Assembly: GCA_934636425.1 (NCBI GenBank)
Contig: CAKUAV010000089.1
Coordinates: 1 to 12,621 of the forward strand
Origin: an uncultured Clostridia bacterium
GTDB lineage: Bacteria; Bacillota; Clostridia; Christensenellales; Aristaeellaceae
Length of the DNA: 12,621 nt
Direction: 5' to 3'
The notes below the pieces were generated by a model, which saw nothing but the letters and a program-made list of their open reading frames with translations, was not told where the DNA came from and ran no database searches. Of this stretch, positions 7,098 through 12,621 are shown piece by piece; the stretch's first letter is position 1, and the number at the start of each line of letters is the position of its first letter. The translations under genes were made by a program, and so were the position numbers.

Positions 7098-7123
7098 GGT
7101 TCATTTCTCCTTTCGTCGTTCAT
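7094..7123 (-). CDS. 9-codon leader ORF MNDERRNEP in front of copy A
   Basis: An ATG at 7123 opens the reading frame MNDERRNEP and ends in TGA, which overlaps the ATG of the secreted protein as ATGA. It has its own AGGAG (7137-7133) nine bases upstream. The Shine-Dalgarno of the secreted gene lies within its codons for Glu-Arg-Arg. The arrangement predicts translational coupling. The same leader occurs unchanged in front of copy B. It may equally be a conserved untranslated leader in which an ORF happens to fit. Confidence 0.5.
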   Translation of the reverse strand: MNDERRNEP

Positions 7124-7152
7124 GAATCGATTCTCCTGATGCATTGCCAAAA

Positions 7153-7677
7153 TTAATCCGACAGGATGCCACTGAGATCGGATACAACCTCTGAAATTGA
7201 AGAAAAACGGTTTCTGTAGTAGCCGCCCTTACACGTGCTTGACAGCAGCTCTTCAGTTTCAGAATCGGTGAATGCGTCGTTGATCATATAGCCGGCTGTG
7301 CCGTTAAAGGGCGTATAGCCGACATGAATGGTATGATCGCCATATTGATAGGTCACGAACAGCATTAGCGTGTCCAGTCCAACATATGTGGAATCAAACA
7401 ATGTCGCTATGAAATCTTCGCCCATGGCCTGCAAGGCGGGATCTGAACTGCTTTCAAGGGCGTTCCCTATATCCATGCAGAGCGAAACTGTCAAAAAAGC
7501 TCGGAAATAATCGTCATCAAACCAATCGTCTGTGTCCATTTCAGCTGAATTTCCACAGGAATTCGTTATTGTCGGCTCAAACGCCACCCAATTCGATTCC
7601 TCTTCCTCCGCCCAGACGACCGCCACAGCGGACAGCGCCAGCATGATAGCCAGCGCAAGCGCCAAAATCTTCTTCAT
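7153..7677 (-). CDS. small secreted protein of unknown function, copy B
   Basis: Paralogue of the following gene; 174 residues and the same signal peptide ending VWA before EEEES, giving an acidic mature domain of about 150 residues. The conserved core (WFD, LCMD, ALQAMGEDF or its variant, DSTYVGLDT, VTYQY, HVGYTPF, GYY) is shared, while other positions have diverged. It has one extra Cys near the mature N terminus (NSCGN). No membrane helix or lipobox follows the signal peptide. It is promoter-proximal in the leftward pair and divergent from the HTH-GNAT operon, whose regulator might control it. A leader ORF overlaps its ATG by four bases (ATGA). I cannot assign a function; the pair may be a lineage-specific secreted family. 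Confidence 0.85.
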   Translation of the reverse strand: MKKILALALAIMLALSAVAVVWAEEEESNWVAFEPTITNSCGNSAEMDTDDWFDDDYFRAFLTVSLCMDIGNALESSSDPALQAMGEDFIATLFDSTYVGLDTLMLFVTYQYGDHTIHVGYTPFNGTAGYMINDAFTDSETEELLSSTCKGGYYRNRFSSISEVVSDLSGILSD

Positions 7678-7703
7678 GGTTCATTTCTCCTTTCGTCGTT
7701 CAT
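7674..7703 (-). CDS. 9-codon leader ORF MNDERRNEP in front of copy B
   Basis: Identical peptide and overlap geometry to the leader at 7094-7123: ATG at 7703, AGGAG at 7717-7713 nine bases upstream, and TGA overlapping the ATG of the secreted protein. Its preservation in two places supports a role, but the DNA around it is also almost identical, so recent duplication could explain it. Confidence 0.5.
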   Translation of the reverse strand: MNDERRNEP

Positions 7704-7789
7704 GGATCGATTCTCCTGCCTGCGCCGCGAAAGAATGGCAAACGGCCCTCCCTTCATAAACCGTACATTCGTACGCTTATCCTGACTGT

Positions 7790-7818
7790 ATTGTAGCATA
7801 TTTATGACGATTACGCAA
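7790..7818 (-). promoter_or_regulatory. sigma-A promoter of the secreted-protein pair
   Basis: Minus strand TTGCGT (7818-7813), 17-base spacer and TACAAT (7795-7790). It predicts a leader of roughly 80 bases before the first 9-codon ORF and about 105 before copy B. Confidence 0.7.
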
Positions 7819-7840
7819 GTGCGAATACGCTGCCGCGTAA
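7811..7840. promoter_or_regulatory. candidate operator TTACGC-N18-GCGTAA
   Basis: An exact 6-bp inverted repeat (7811-7816 and 7835-7840) lies between the divergent secreted-protein and HTH genes, with one arm on the leftward -35 element. A weak rightward -10-like TATGAT (7848-7853) lies just beyond. It could be the site of the adjacent HTH regulator; this is inference from position. Confidence 0.35.
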
Positions 7841-7874
7841 AATTTTTTATGATAGGGGCGTGAGGTGAGTGTAA

Positions 7875-8117
7875 ATGACGGTCAAGCAGGCGGTTGTGGC
7901 GCGATTTATGGAGATCCTGACGGAAAGGCACATGCGGCCGAACGAGCTGGCGACCCGCGCGGGCGTCACGCCCTCGACGGTGTACAGCATGCTGGACGAA
8001 AGGCGGCGCGAATTGTCGATCAATGTGATCAAGAAGCTGTGCGACGGGCTGGACATGACGCTGGGCGCGTTCTTTTCCGCGCCGGTGTTCGACGAGCTGG
8101 AGCAGGAGATCCGCTGA
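7875..8117 (+). CDS. small XRE-type helix-turn-helix regulator
   Basis: DNA-binding protein of 80 residues that is essentially a lone XRE/Cro-type HTH domain. NELATRAGVTPSTVYSML (about residues 23-40) forms the turn and recognition helix. It is followed by INVIKKLCDGLDMTLGAFF, the usual fourth and fifth helices of this family. No effector domain is present. The start follows GAGGTGAG by several bases. Its TGA overlaps the ATG of the acetyltransferase by one base (TGATG), so the two are translationally coupled. It faces the secreted-protein pair across a 197-bp divergent region and is a natural candidate to regulate one or both transcripts. Family call is firm; targets are unknown. Confidence 0.88.
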   Translation: MTVKQAVVARFMEILTERHMRPNELATRAGVTPSTVYSMLDERRRELSINVIKKLCDGLDMTLGAFFSAPVFDELEQEIR

Positions 8118-8659
8118 TGGGCGCGGTTCTTGAAACGCCGCGTCTTGTTCTGCGCGAGCTGACGGCGGCAGATTTCGGCGCGCTTTACGACGTGCTGGCC
8201 GATTCGGACATCATGCGCCATTATCCCTATACGTTCGATGAAAGGCGCGTGCGCGGCTGGATCAGCAAGAACATCGAGCGCTATCGCGATTTCGGCTTCG
8301 GGCTGTGGGCGGTCGTGCTGAAGGCGACGGGCGGCATGATCGGCGACTGCGGAATCACCATGCAGGAGATCAACGGCCGCATCAAGCCGGAAATCGGCTA
8401 TCATCTCCAGCGCGACTGGCAGGGGCGCGGCTATGCGCGGGAGGCGGCGCGCGGCTGCCGGGACTGGGCGTTCGAGCATACGCCGTTTGGCACGCTCTAT
8501 TCGTACATGAAGGCCGACAACGCGCCCTCGATCGGCGTGGCGCGCTCATGCGGCATGCAGCTGGTCGAGGAATACACCGACGATGAAAACGAGCGCAGCG
8601 TGGTCTACGCCGTCACGCGCTCTGAATGGGCGGCTGAAAAGGGCTGCATTAAGCGATAA
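8117..8659 (+). CDS. GNAT-family N-acetyltransferase (RimJ/RimL-like)
   Basis: Acetyl-CoA-dependent acetyltransferase of 180 residues. The N terminus LETPRLVLRELTAADF is typical of the RimJ/RimL-like branch (PF13302 type). EIGYHLQRDWQGRGYAREA near residues 94-112 is the central beta-bulge with the Q-x-x-G-x-A acetyl-CoA pyrophosphate loop. NAPSIGVARSCGM follows as the last conserved motif of the family. No membrane segment is present. The start is the ATG overlapping the regulator's stop, preceded by GGAGAT. Enzymes of this branch modify ribosomal proteins, amino acids or antibiotics; nothing here decides between these. A long hairpin follows the stop by five bases. Confidence 0.9.
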   Translation: MGAVLETPRLVLRELTAADFGALYDVLADSDIMRHYPYTFDERRVRGWISKNIERYRDFGFGLWAVVLKATGGMIGDCGITMQEINGRIKPEIGYHLQRDWQGRGYAREAARGCRDWAFEHTPFGTLYSYMKADNAPSIGVARSCGMQLVEEYTDDENERSVVYAVTRSEWAAEKGCIKR

Positions 8660-8663
8660 AAAC

Positions 8664-8703
8664 AGGAGCATCCCTGTCCGATGACTGGACGGAGGATGCT
8701 CCT
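8664..8703 (+). terminator. long hairpin terminator after the GNAT gene
   Basis: AGGAGCATCC pairs perfectly with GGATGCTCCT. The stem continues inward as CTGTCC against GGACGG with one bulged A, giving about 16 bp and a seven-base loop. Only a short TTTG-like tail follows, so termination may be weak or the hairpin may stabilise the mRNA end. Confidence 0.7.
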
Positions 8704-8970
8704 TTGCTATGGGCTTCAAGGAAGGGAAAGCGGCCGTCGTCCCCCGTCTCATCGCTGCGCTTGAATCCTGCGGGCGTGATTCGGACAGCTTGGCAGGGAA
8801 AATTGGAAGCTCCGAAAGCGCCGATAATGGACTCGGCTCTTGCGGCGGTAAAAGCCGCCGAAATTGTGCGGGAGAACGGCTCTTCAGCGTGGAAAAACGC
8901 CGTTCCGGGAAGGCGGCTGTTATTGTTCGGCTTCTTTTTTGCGGCGCTGATTCGGGGGCACAATAAAAGG
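8704..8970. other. gene-free convergent stretch with several hairpins
   Basis: No supported gene. Short hairpins are visible: CGGCGG-TAAAAG-CCGCCG near 8842-8862, AACGGC...GCCGTT near 8876-8905, and a GAAG...CTTC stem running into TTTTTT near 8908-8940, which may act as a second rightward terminator. An open rightward frame crosses this stretch but runs on into the opposite-strand kinase gene and has no family resemblance. Confidence 0.45.
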
Positions 8971-9246
8971 GCTTCCGGCCTTCTGTTCAAGGCTGGAAGC
9001 CGCAGGCTGTCGAAAAATCTTCGGAGAATTCGAAAAGGCCGAACCCTTTCGAATCTTCAAACATATCAGGCAGCGTGTAGTATGGGGAAAGACGACTTTT
9101 TGCGGCGAAAAGGCTCATTTCCAGAGCCAAAACTGGAGAAGGCGGCATGCGGCGGGGGCTTGCATATCCGTTCACCAGCTTATTATAAGACCTTTTTTTT
9201 GACAAGCAGGTGCTTCTGGCCTTCTGTTCAAGGCTGGAAGCCGCAG
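8971..9246 (-). repeat. duplicated 35-base hairpin downstream of the kinase gene
   Basis: Bases 8971-9005 and 9212-9246 match with one visible difference (offset 241). Each folds as a 12-bp stem, GCTTC(C/T)GGCCTT against AAGGCTGGAAGC, with a six-base loop. Read leftward, the 8971 copy is followed by CCCTTTTATT and can serve as the rho-independent terminator of the kinase transcript. The 9212 copy, about 26 bases after the stop codon, has no U tract. Between them lies another imperfect hairpin based on TTCGAAAAGG and CCCTTTCGAA near 9028-9052. Confidence 0.75.
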
Positions 9247-9272
9247 ACTCGGGAGCGCCGAATCGGGCCGCG

Positions 9273-10238
9273 TCAATACGACGCGCTCACGCAGAACTCC
9301 ACCTGCTCGTGCGGCACGACGCTGGTGATGCCGCCGTGAGTCTGTGTGGACAGGCTGGCCGCGCAGCAGCCGAAGCGCACGATGGCCTGAAGATCGCTCT
9401 CGGTCAGATCGTCGATCGCCTTGTTCAGCTTGAGGAAGCGGCTCATGGCGCTGCCGCCGAATATGTCGCCCGCGCCGGTGGTGTCCACGACGTGTATCCC
9501 CTTGGGCGAGGCGACGGTCACGCGTGCGTTCTTCGTCGCGGCGTAGCAGCCCTTGGGGCCGAGCGTTGCGTAGACCAGACGCGCGCCGTATTCATCCAGC
9601 AGCTTCTGCGCGCCCTCTTCAGGATTCAGCCCCCACATGAACTCGATCTCCTCGTCGCTGATCTTGACGATGTCGGCCTGGCGCAGTCCCCATTCGATCT
9701 GCGCCTTCGCGCTCTCCTCGCTGTCCCAGAGCGGGCGGCGCAGGTTCGGGTCGAAGCTGATCAGGCAGCCGGCCTCCTTCGCGCGTCGAACGGCGGCGCG
9801 GGTGGCCGAGCGCGCCGGCTCGCCGGTCAGGCTGAGCGTGCCGAAATGGAAGGCGCGCGCATCGCCCACGAACGGCAGGGCGTTCACCTCGGCCTCGGTG
9901 AGCTGCGTGTCCGCGCCCGGCTTGCGGGCAAAGCTGAACTCGCGGTTGCCGGTTTCGTCCAGCGTGACAAACGCCAGCGTGGTGAAGTACGCCGGATCGA
10001 CCGCGACGCCCCGCGTGTCGATGCCCAGCCTGTCCAGCGTGCCGATCAGCAGCTTTCCGAACGCGTCCGCGCCCACCTTGCCGATCATGGCGGTCTTGCA
10101 GCCGTAGGCCGACATCGCGGCCAGGAAGTTGTCGGGCGCGCCGCCGGGATGGGCGCTCAGCGTGGGATAGCCGGCCTCGTCGATTCTGTCGCAGGTGAAG
10201 TCGATGAGCAGTTCGCCCAGAGCAACCACGTCAAACAT
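9273..10238 (-). CDS. PfkB-family sugar kinase, fructokinase-like
   Basis: Cytosolic ribokinase/PfkB-fold kinase of 321 residues that phosphorylates a sugar with ATP, most like fructokinases. Seen in order: LGELLIDF at the N terminus, the sugar-binding GGAPDN (32-37), the MIGKVGADAFG loop (51-61), the central SFDPNLRRPLW (161-171), and DTTGAGD (252-258), the ATP anion hole with catalytic Asp258. The start was set at MFDVVAL because AAGGAG lies 11 bases upstream; a GTG four codons earlier overlaps that site and is unlikely. It lies downstream of the LacI gene, separated by a 354-base repeat-bearing gap, and may be co-transcribed with it. The sugar is inferred from family resemblance; ribokinase-like or 2-keto-3-deoxygluconate specificity is less likely. 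Confidence 0.88.
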   Translation of the reverse strand: MFDVVALGELLIDFTCDRIDEAGYPTLSAHPGGAPDNFLAAMSAYGCKTAMIGKVGADAFGKLLIGTLDRLGIDTRGVAVDPAYFTTLAFVTLDETGNREFSFARKPGADTQLTEAEVNALPFVGDARAFHFGTLSLTGEPARSATRAAVRRAKEAGCLISFDPNLRRPLWDSEESAKAQIEWGLRQADIVKISDEEIEFMWGLNPEEGAQKLLDEYGARLVYATLGPKGCYAATKNARVTVASPKGIHVVDTTGAGDIFGGSAMSRFLKLNKAIDDLTESDLQAIVRFGCCAASLSTQTHGGITSVVPHEQVEFCVSASY

Positions 10239-10294
10239 GATAAAATCCACTCCTTATCTTTTTTGTCCGCATTCCTGAATATTTCCACAGTGCA

Positions 10295-10499
10295 CCCCGT
10301 CGCGATTCCGCATCCGTAATGGCGCTGTGAATCCTTCCAATATGGCAGTGCCGCGCATGAGTGCCTTAGACATACCGCCATGTCCGCCATGGCGAACCCC
10401 GTCGCGATTCCTCATCCGTGAGGGCGCTGTGAATCCTTCCCATAGAACACTACCGCGCATGAGCGTTTCGAGCATACCGCCGCGCCGGCCATGGCAAGA
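10295..10499. repeat. two tandem 102-bp units between the lacI-type and kinase genes
   Basis: Copies start with CCCCGTCGCGATTC at 10295 and 10397 (period 102) and share GGCGCTGTGAATCCTTCC and CCGCGCATGAG blocks with scattered mismatches. A degenerate third start (ATTCCCGATCCGCGGGAG) may follow near 10503. The unit is 34 codons, so open frames run through it on the minus strand, but no credible start or RBS was seen. The rest of the gap 10239-10592 holds a CCGCATGCGG palindrome near the lacI stop and a CGGGA...TCCCG stem. No clear separate promoter for the kinase was found. Confidence 0.85.
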
Positions 10500-10592
10500 C
10501 GAAATTCCCGATCCGCGGGAGGACAACTCTTCCCGAGACGCGTTTGCGGCGCTGAATCGCTTCTATCATAATAATCCGCATGCGGCGGCGCG

Positions 10593-11615
10593 TCAGTCCG
10601 GCAGCTTTTCGGGGGCGACGACCGGCTTTGTGGTGCCGCCGTCGGCATAGCTCACCGGCAGGCAGATCAGCGGGGGCAGCGCGCCGAAATCGGGCGAGAG
10701 CACCATGTTCACGCAGGTCTCCGCGATGGCGGCCGCCGGCTGCACGATGGTCGAGCAGACGTAATTCTGATCGCCGAACATCCGTATGCCGTCGAAGCCT
10801 ATGACCTGAACGTCCTCGGGCACGCGCAGATTCATGCCGCGCAGCATTCGGATGACCCGATAGGCCACTGTGTCCGTGCCGCAGAACAGGCCGTCGAATT
10901 CGAGCTTTCCGTCGACCATATGGTTCTTCAGGAACACGCCGAATTCCTCCTCGGACGCGCCGTCCTCCAGCAGCATGCATTCATAGGTCATGTTTTCCTC
11001 AAGGCAGCCGCTGATGAAGCCGTCGCGCCGCTTGCTGGGCTCGTTGGTCAGCGCGGAGCCTATGCGCATGAACGCCACGCGCCGGCATCCACGCGCGGCC
11101 AGCTCGTGCGCCGCCATGCGCCCGCCGGAAAAGTTGTCCGCCGCCACGCAGGGCACAGACACGCTGAAGAAGCGGTCGATCGTCACGAACGGTATGTCCT
11201 CGGGGATCTCCAGATGGGGGTTGTAGGTCAGCGCGATCACGCCGTCGGCGCGGTGGTTGCGCACCATCTGTATGAACTCCTGCTCGCGGTCGCGGTCGTA
11301 TTCGGTAAAGCAGAGCAGCATCTTGTAGCTGCGCTTTTCCAGCGCCATATTAATATGATGCGTCAGCAGCGCGAAATAGGGCGTGATCGTATTGGGCACG
11401 ATGAAGGCGATCGTGCGGGTTACGTCGGTCTTCAGCGAGCGGGCGTTGGCGTTGATCTTGTAATCGAGCTTTTTCACGGCCGCCTCCACCTTGAGCCGGT
11501 AGCTCTCGCCGACCGGCTGGCCGTTTATGACCTTCGACACCGTGCCCAGCGCCACGCCGGCCTCGCGCGCCACGTCGCTCATTGTGGCGGCGCTCCTGTG
11601 CAGAATCTTTGACAA
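10593..11615 (-). CDS. LacI-family transcriptional regulator
   Basis: Repressor-type regulator of 340 residues. The N-terminal HTH and hinge helix are clear: TMSDVAREAGVALGTVSKVI (11-30), then the SLKTDVTRTIAFIVPN linker. A periplasmic-binding-protein-like effector domain follows to the C terminus, with FDGLFCGTDTVAYRV and VIGFDGIRMF near 240-280. The start is TTG at 11615, eight bases after GAGGAGG (11630-11624). The next ATG (residue 12) would cut into the HTH and has no such site. It is divergent from an LplB-type permease and upstream of a fructokinase-like gene, so it probably controls this sugar locus and, by the sites in its own promoter, itself. The inducer is unknown. Confidence 0.93.
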   Translation of the reverse strand: MSKILHRSAATMSDVAREAGVALGTVSKVINGQPVGESYRLKVEAAVKKLDYKINANARSLKTDVTRTIAFIVPNTITPYFALLTHHINMALEKRSYKMLLCFTEYDRDREQEFIQMVRNHRADGVIALTYNPHLEIPEDIPFVTIDRFFSVSVPCVAADNFSGGRMAAHELAARGCRRVAFMRIGSALTNEPSKRRDGFISGCLEENMTYECMLLEDGASEEEFGVFLKNHMVDGKLEFDGLFCGTDTVAYRVIRMLRGMNLRVPEDVQVIGFDGIRMFGDQNYVCSTIVQPAAAIAETCVNMVLSPDFGALPPLICLPVSYADGGTTKPVVAPEKLPD

Positions 11616-11673
11616 GGATTTATCCTCCTCATGGACATATTCTCTATTCTCTCACTTTTCTATCAACACGCCC

Positions 11674-11702
11674 AGTATACCACACTTTCGTGAAAAAGTA
11701 AA
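11674..11702 (-). promoter_or_regulatory. promoter of the lacI-type gene
   Basis: Minus strand TTTACT (11702-11697), 17-base spacer and TATACT (11679-11674). The spacer contains TTCACGAA, one of the putative operator words. Confidence 0.65.
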
Positions 11703-11748
11703 TACGCTTCATGAAATAAAACGGGAAACAACGCGCACGATTCATGAA
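11687..11748. promoter_or_regulatory. cluster of TTCATGAA-type operator candidates
   Basis: TTCGTGAA at 11687-11694 and the self-complementary TTCATGAA at 11708-11715 and 11741-11748 are spaced 21 and 33 bases apart, near two and three helical turns. The first lies between the -35 and -10 of the lacI-type promoter. Another TTCATGAA (11902-11909) overlaps the palindrome on the permease side. Autoregulation is the simplest reading. Confidence 0.45.
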
Positions 11749-11849
11749 ACACTTGATCCGCATCAGACAAACGCGCCGGAATATGGTGCAGTTTTGATCG
11801 AATGCTGAAAATTCATCCAGAAAAATTGAGAAAAAATTGATTTTACCCC

Positions 11850-11878
11850 TTGACGAGCGCTGTAAAGTGTGGTATCTT
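11850..11878 (+). promoter_or_regulatory. promoter of the LplB-type permease gene
   Basis: TTGACG (11850-11855), 17-base spacer and TATCTT (11873-11878), predicting a start of transcription near 11885 and a leader of about 85 bases. Confidence 0.7.
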
Positions 11879-11892
11879 ATAGCTGAAACGAG

Positions 11893-11906
11893 ATGAAACG
11901 TTTCAT
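11893..11906. promoter_or_regulatory. LacI-type operator, perfect 14-bp palindrome
   Basis: ATGAAACGTTTCAT is fully palindromic with the central CG typical of LacI-family sites, and lies about 8-21 bases after the predicted permease transcription start. An imperfect second site, ATGAGACGTTTTGA (11915-11928), is centred 22 bases further on. Bound repressor would block the permease operon. Confidence 0.7.
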
Positions 11907-11969
11907 GAACGCGAATGAGACGTTTTGAGGATAGTCGGGAAGGAACGCAATATAGGGGAGGGGAACACA

Positions 11970-12621
11970 TTGAAGAGCAAGAGCGCCGCTCTCACGCGCG
12001 GGGGCGCGAGCGGACGGAGCCTGAAAAGGCGCCTGGCGGACAACTGGCAGCTGTACCTTCTGCTGCTCGTGCCGGTGGTCATCACGTTCATCTACAAGTA
12101 CATCCCGATGTACGGCATACAGATTGCCTTTCGCAACTACAAGCCCAGCCGGGGCATGACGGGCAGCGAGTGGGTCGGCCTTTACTGGTTCGAGCGCTTC
12201 TTCACGTCGCCCAACTGCGCGCGCATGATCAGGAACACGATCCTGCTGAGCCTGTACAGCCTTCTGTGGAGCTTCCCGGTGCCGATCATGCTGGCGCTGG
12301 CGCTCAACCAGCTGCGCTTCCCGGGCCTCAAGCGCACCGTTCAGACCGTGCTCTACGCGCCGCACTTCATATCCACGATGATCATCTGCGGCATGATCCG
12401 CATCTTCCTGAGCCCCTCGGGCGGACTGGTCAACCTGCTGCTGGGCACAAACGTCGATTACCTCTCGCAGAGCAGTCTCTTCCGCACGATCTACATTTCC
12501 ACGGGCATATGGCAGGAATCGGGCTGGGGCGCGATCATATACATGGCCACGCTCTCCTCTGTAGATCCGGCGCTGTACGAGGCCGCCAAGGTGGACGGCG
12601 CGTCGATGTTCCAGCGCATAC
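11970..12621 (+). CDS. LplB-type sugar ABC transporter permease (partial, runs off the window)
   Basis: First 217 codons of an inner-membrane permease of the binding-protein-dependent type (LplB-like, carbohydrate uptake family 1). After a basic cytoplasmic start comes the first helix LYLLLLVPVVITFIYKYIP, then MYGIQIAFRNYKP, which is highly typical of LplB homologues. Further helices follow near residues 90-110 and 125-145, and the cytoplasmic EAA loop LYEAAKVDGAS lies at about 203-213, where the ATPase docks. The start is TTG at 11970, six bases after AGGGGAGGGG (11954-11963); no ATG or GTG fits. The remaining permease, substrate-binding lipoprotein and any glycoside hydrolase would be expected to the right. 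The substrate is likely an oligosaccharide; the fructokinase neighbour hints at a fructose-containing one. Confidence 0.93.
   Translation, partial: MKSKSAALTRGGASGRSLKRRLADNWQLYLLLLVPVVITFIYKYIPMYGIQIAFRNYKPSRGMTGSEWVGLYWFERFFTSPNCARMIRNTILLSLYSLLWSFPVPIMLALALNQLRFPGLKRTVQTVLYAPHFISTMIICGMIRIFLSPSGGLVNLLLGTNVDYLSQSSLFRTIYISTGIWQESGWGAIIYMATLSSVDPALYEAAKVDGASMFQRI

Noticed and set aside
8704..9339. Rightward 211-codon open frame in the convergent gap
   Set aside because: It crosses hairpins and the end of the kinase gene on the other strand and shows no family resemblance.
10254..10526. Leftward 90-codon open frame made of the 102-bp repeats
   Set aside because: Peptide repeats follow from the unit length; no convincing Shine-Dalgarno or independent support. 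Kept only as a remark in the finding.
11893..11906. CcpA cre site
   Set aside because: The palindrome has a central CG but starts with A and ends with T, where the cre consensus requires TG...CA at the 14-base ends; a local LacI operator fits better by position.

Overview
The window looks like a chromosomal segment of a GC-rich member of the Bacillota, probably class Clostridia. The evidence is strong AGGAGG-type ribosome binding sites, sigma-A-like promoters, a YlbJ/SpoVV-type sporulation membrane protein, TTG starts behind strong Shine-Dalgarno sites, and an LplB-type sugar ABC permease divergent from a LacI regulator. No rRNA, tRNA, CRISPR array, transposase or phage gene was seen. The genus cannot be named from the sequence alone.

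Layout. 1-420: no gene, with a 77-bp direct repeat. 421-2705: two leftward genes, a glycerophosphodiester phosphodiesterase and an extended SDR (NAD-epimerase-like); between them lies a duplicated copy of the 3' end of the SDR gene. 2834-3310: four tandem 118-120 bp units that run up to the stop codon of the next leftward gene (3314-4603, YlbJ/SpoVV-like). That gene has its own in-frame 48-bp tandem repeats in the N-terminal coding region. 4731-6511: a rightward two-gene operon, an iron-sulfur flavoprotein-like FMN reductase and a beta-lactamase-fold serine hydrolase, with a clear promoter and a bidirectional terminator. 6567-7677: two leftward tandem paralogues for small secreted proteins of unknown function. 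Each is preceded by the same 9-codon leader ORF, whose TGA overlaps the ATG of the secreted protein. 7875-8659: a rightward HTH regulator and GNAT acetyltransferase operon, divergent from the secreted pair. 8660-9272: a convergent gene-free stretch rich in hairpins.

9273-12621 is a sugar-use locus. A leftward fructokinase-like PfkB kinase and a LacI regulator are divergent from an LplB-type ABC permease that runs off the right edge. The 354-bp divergent region holds one good promoter for each side. It also holds palindromes placed where a LacI protein would repress: a perfect 14-bp palindrome just after the permease promoter, and TTCATGAA-type sites in and behind the lacI promoter. Imported sugar could thus feed a fructose or similar kinase under LacI control; the substrate is an inference.

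The most distinctive features are (a) the leader-ORF/secreted-protein cassettes, whose 5' parts are nearly identical while their mature parts have diverged, and (b) at least six unrelated families of local direct or tandem repeats. The non-coding families all sit on the 3' side of genes, and one family has been absorbed into a coding region.
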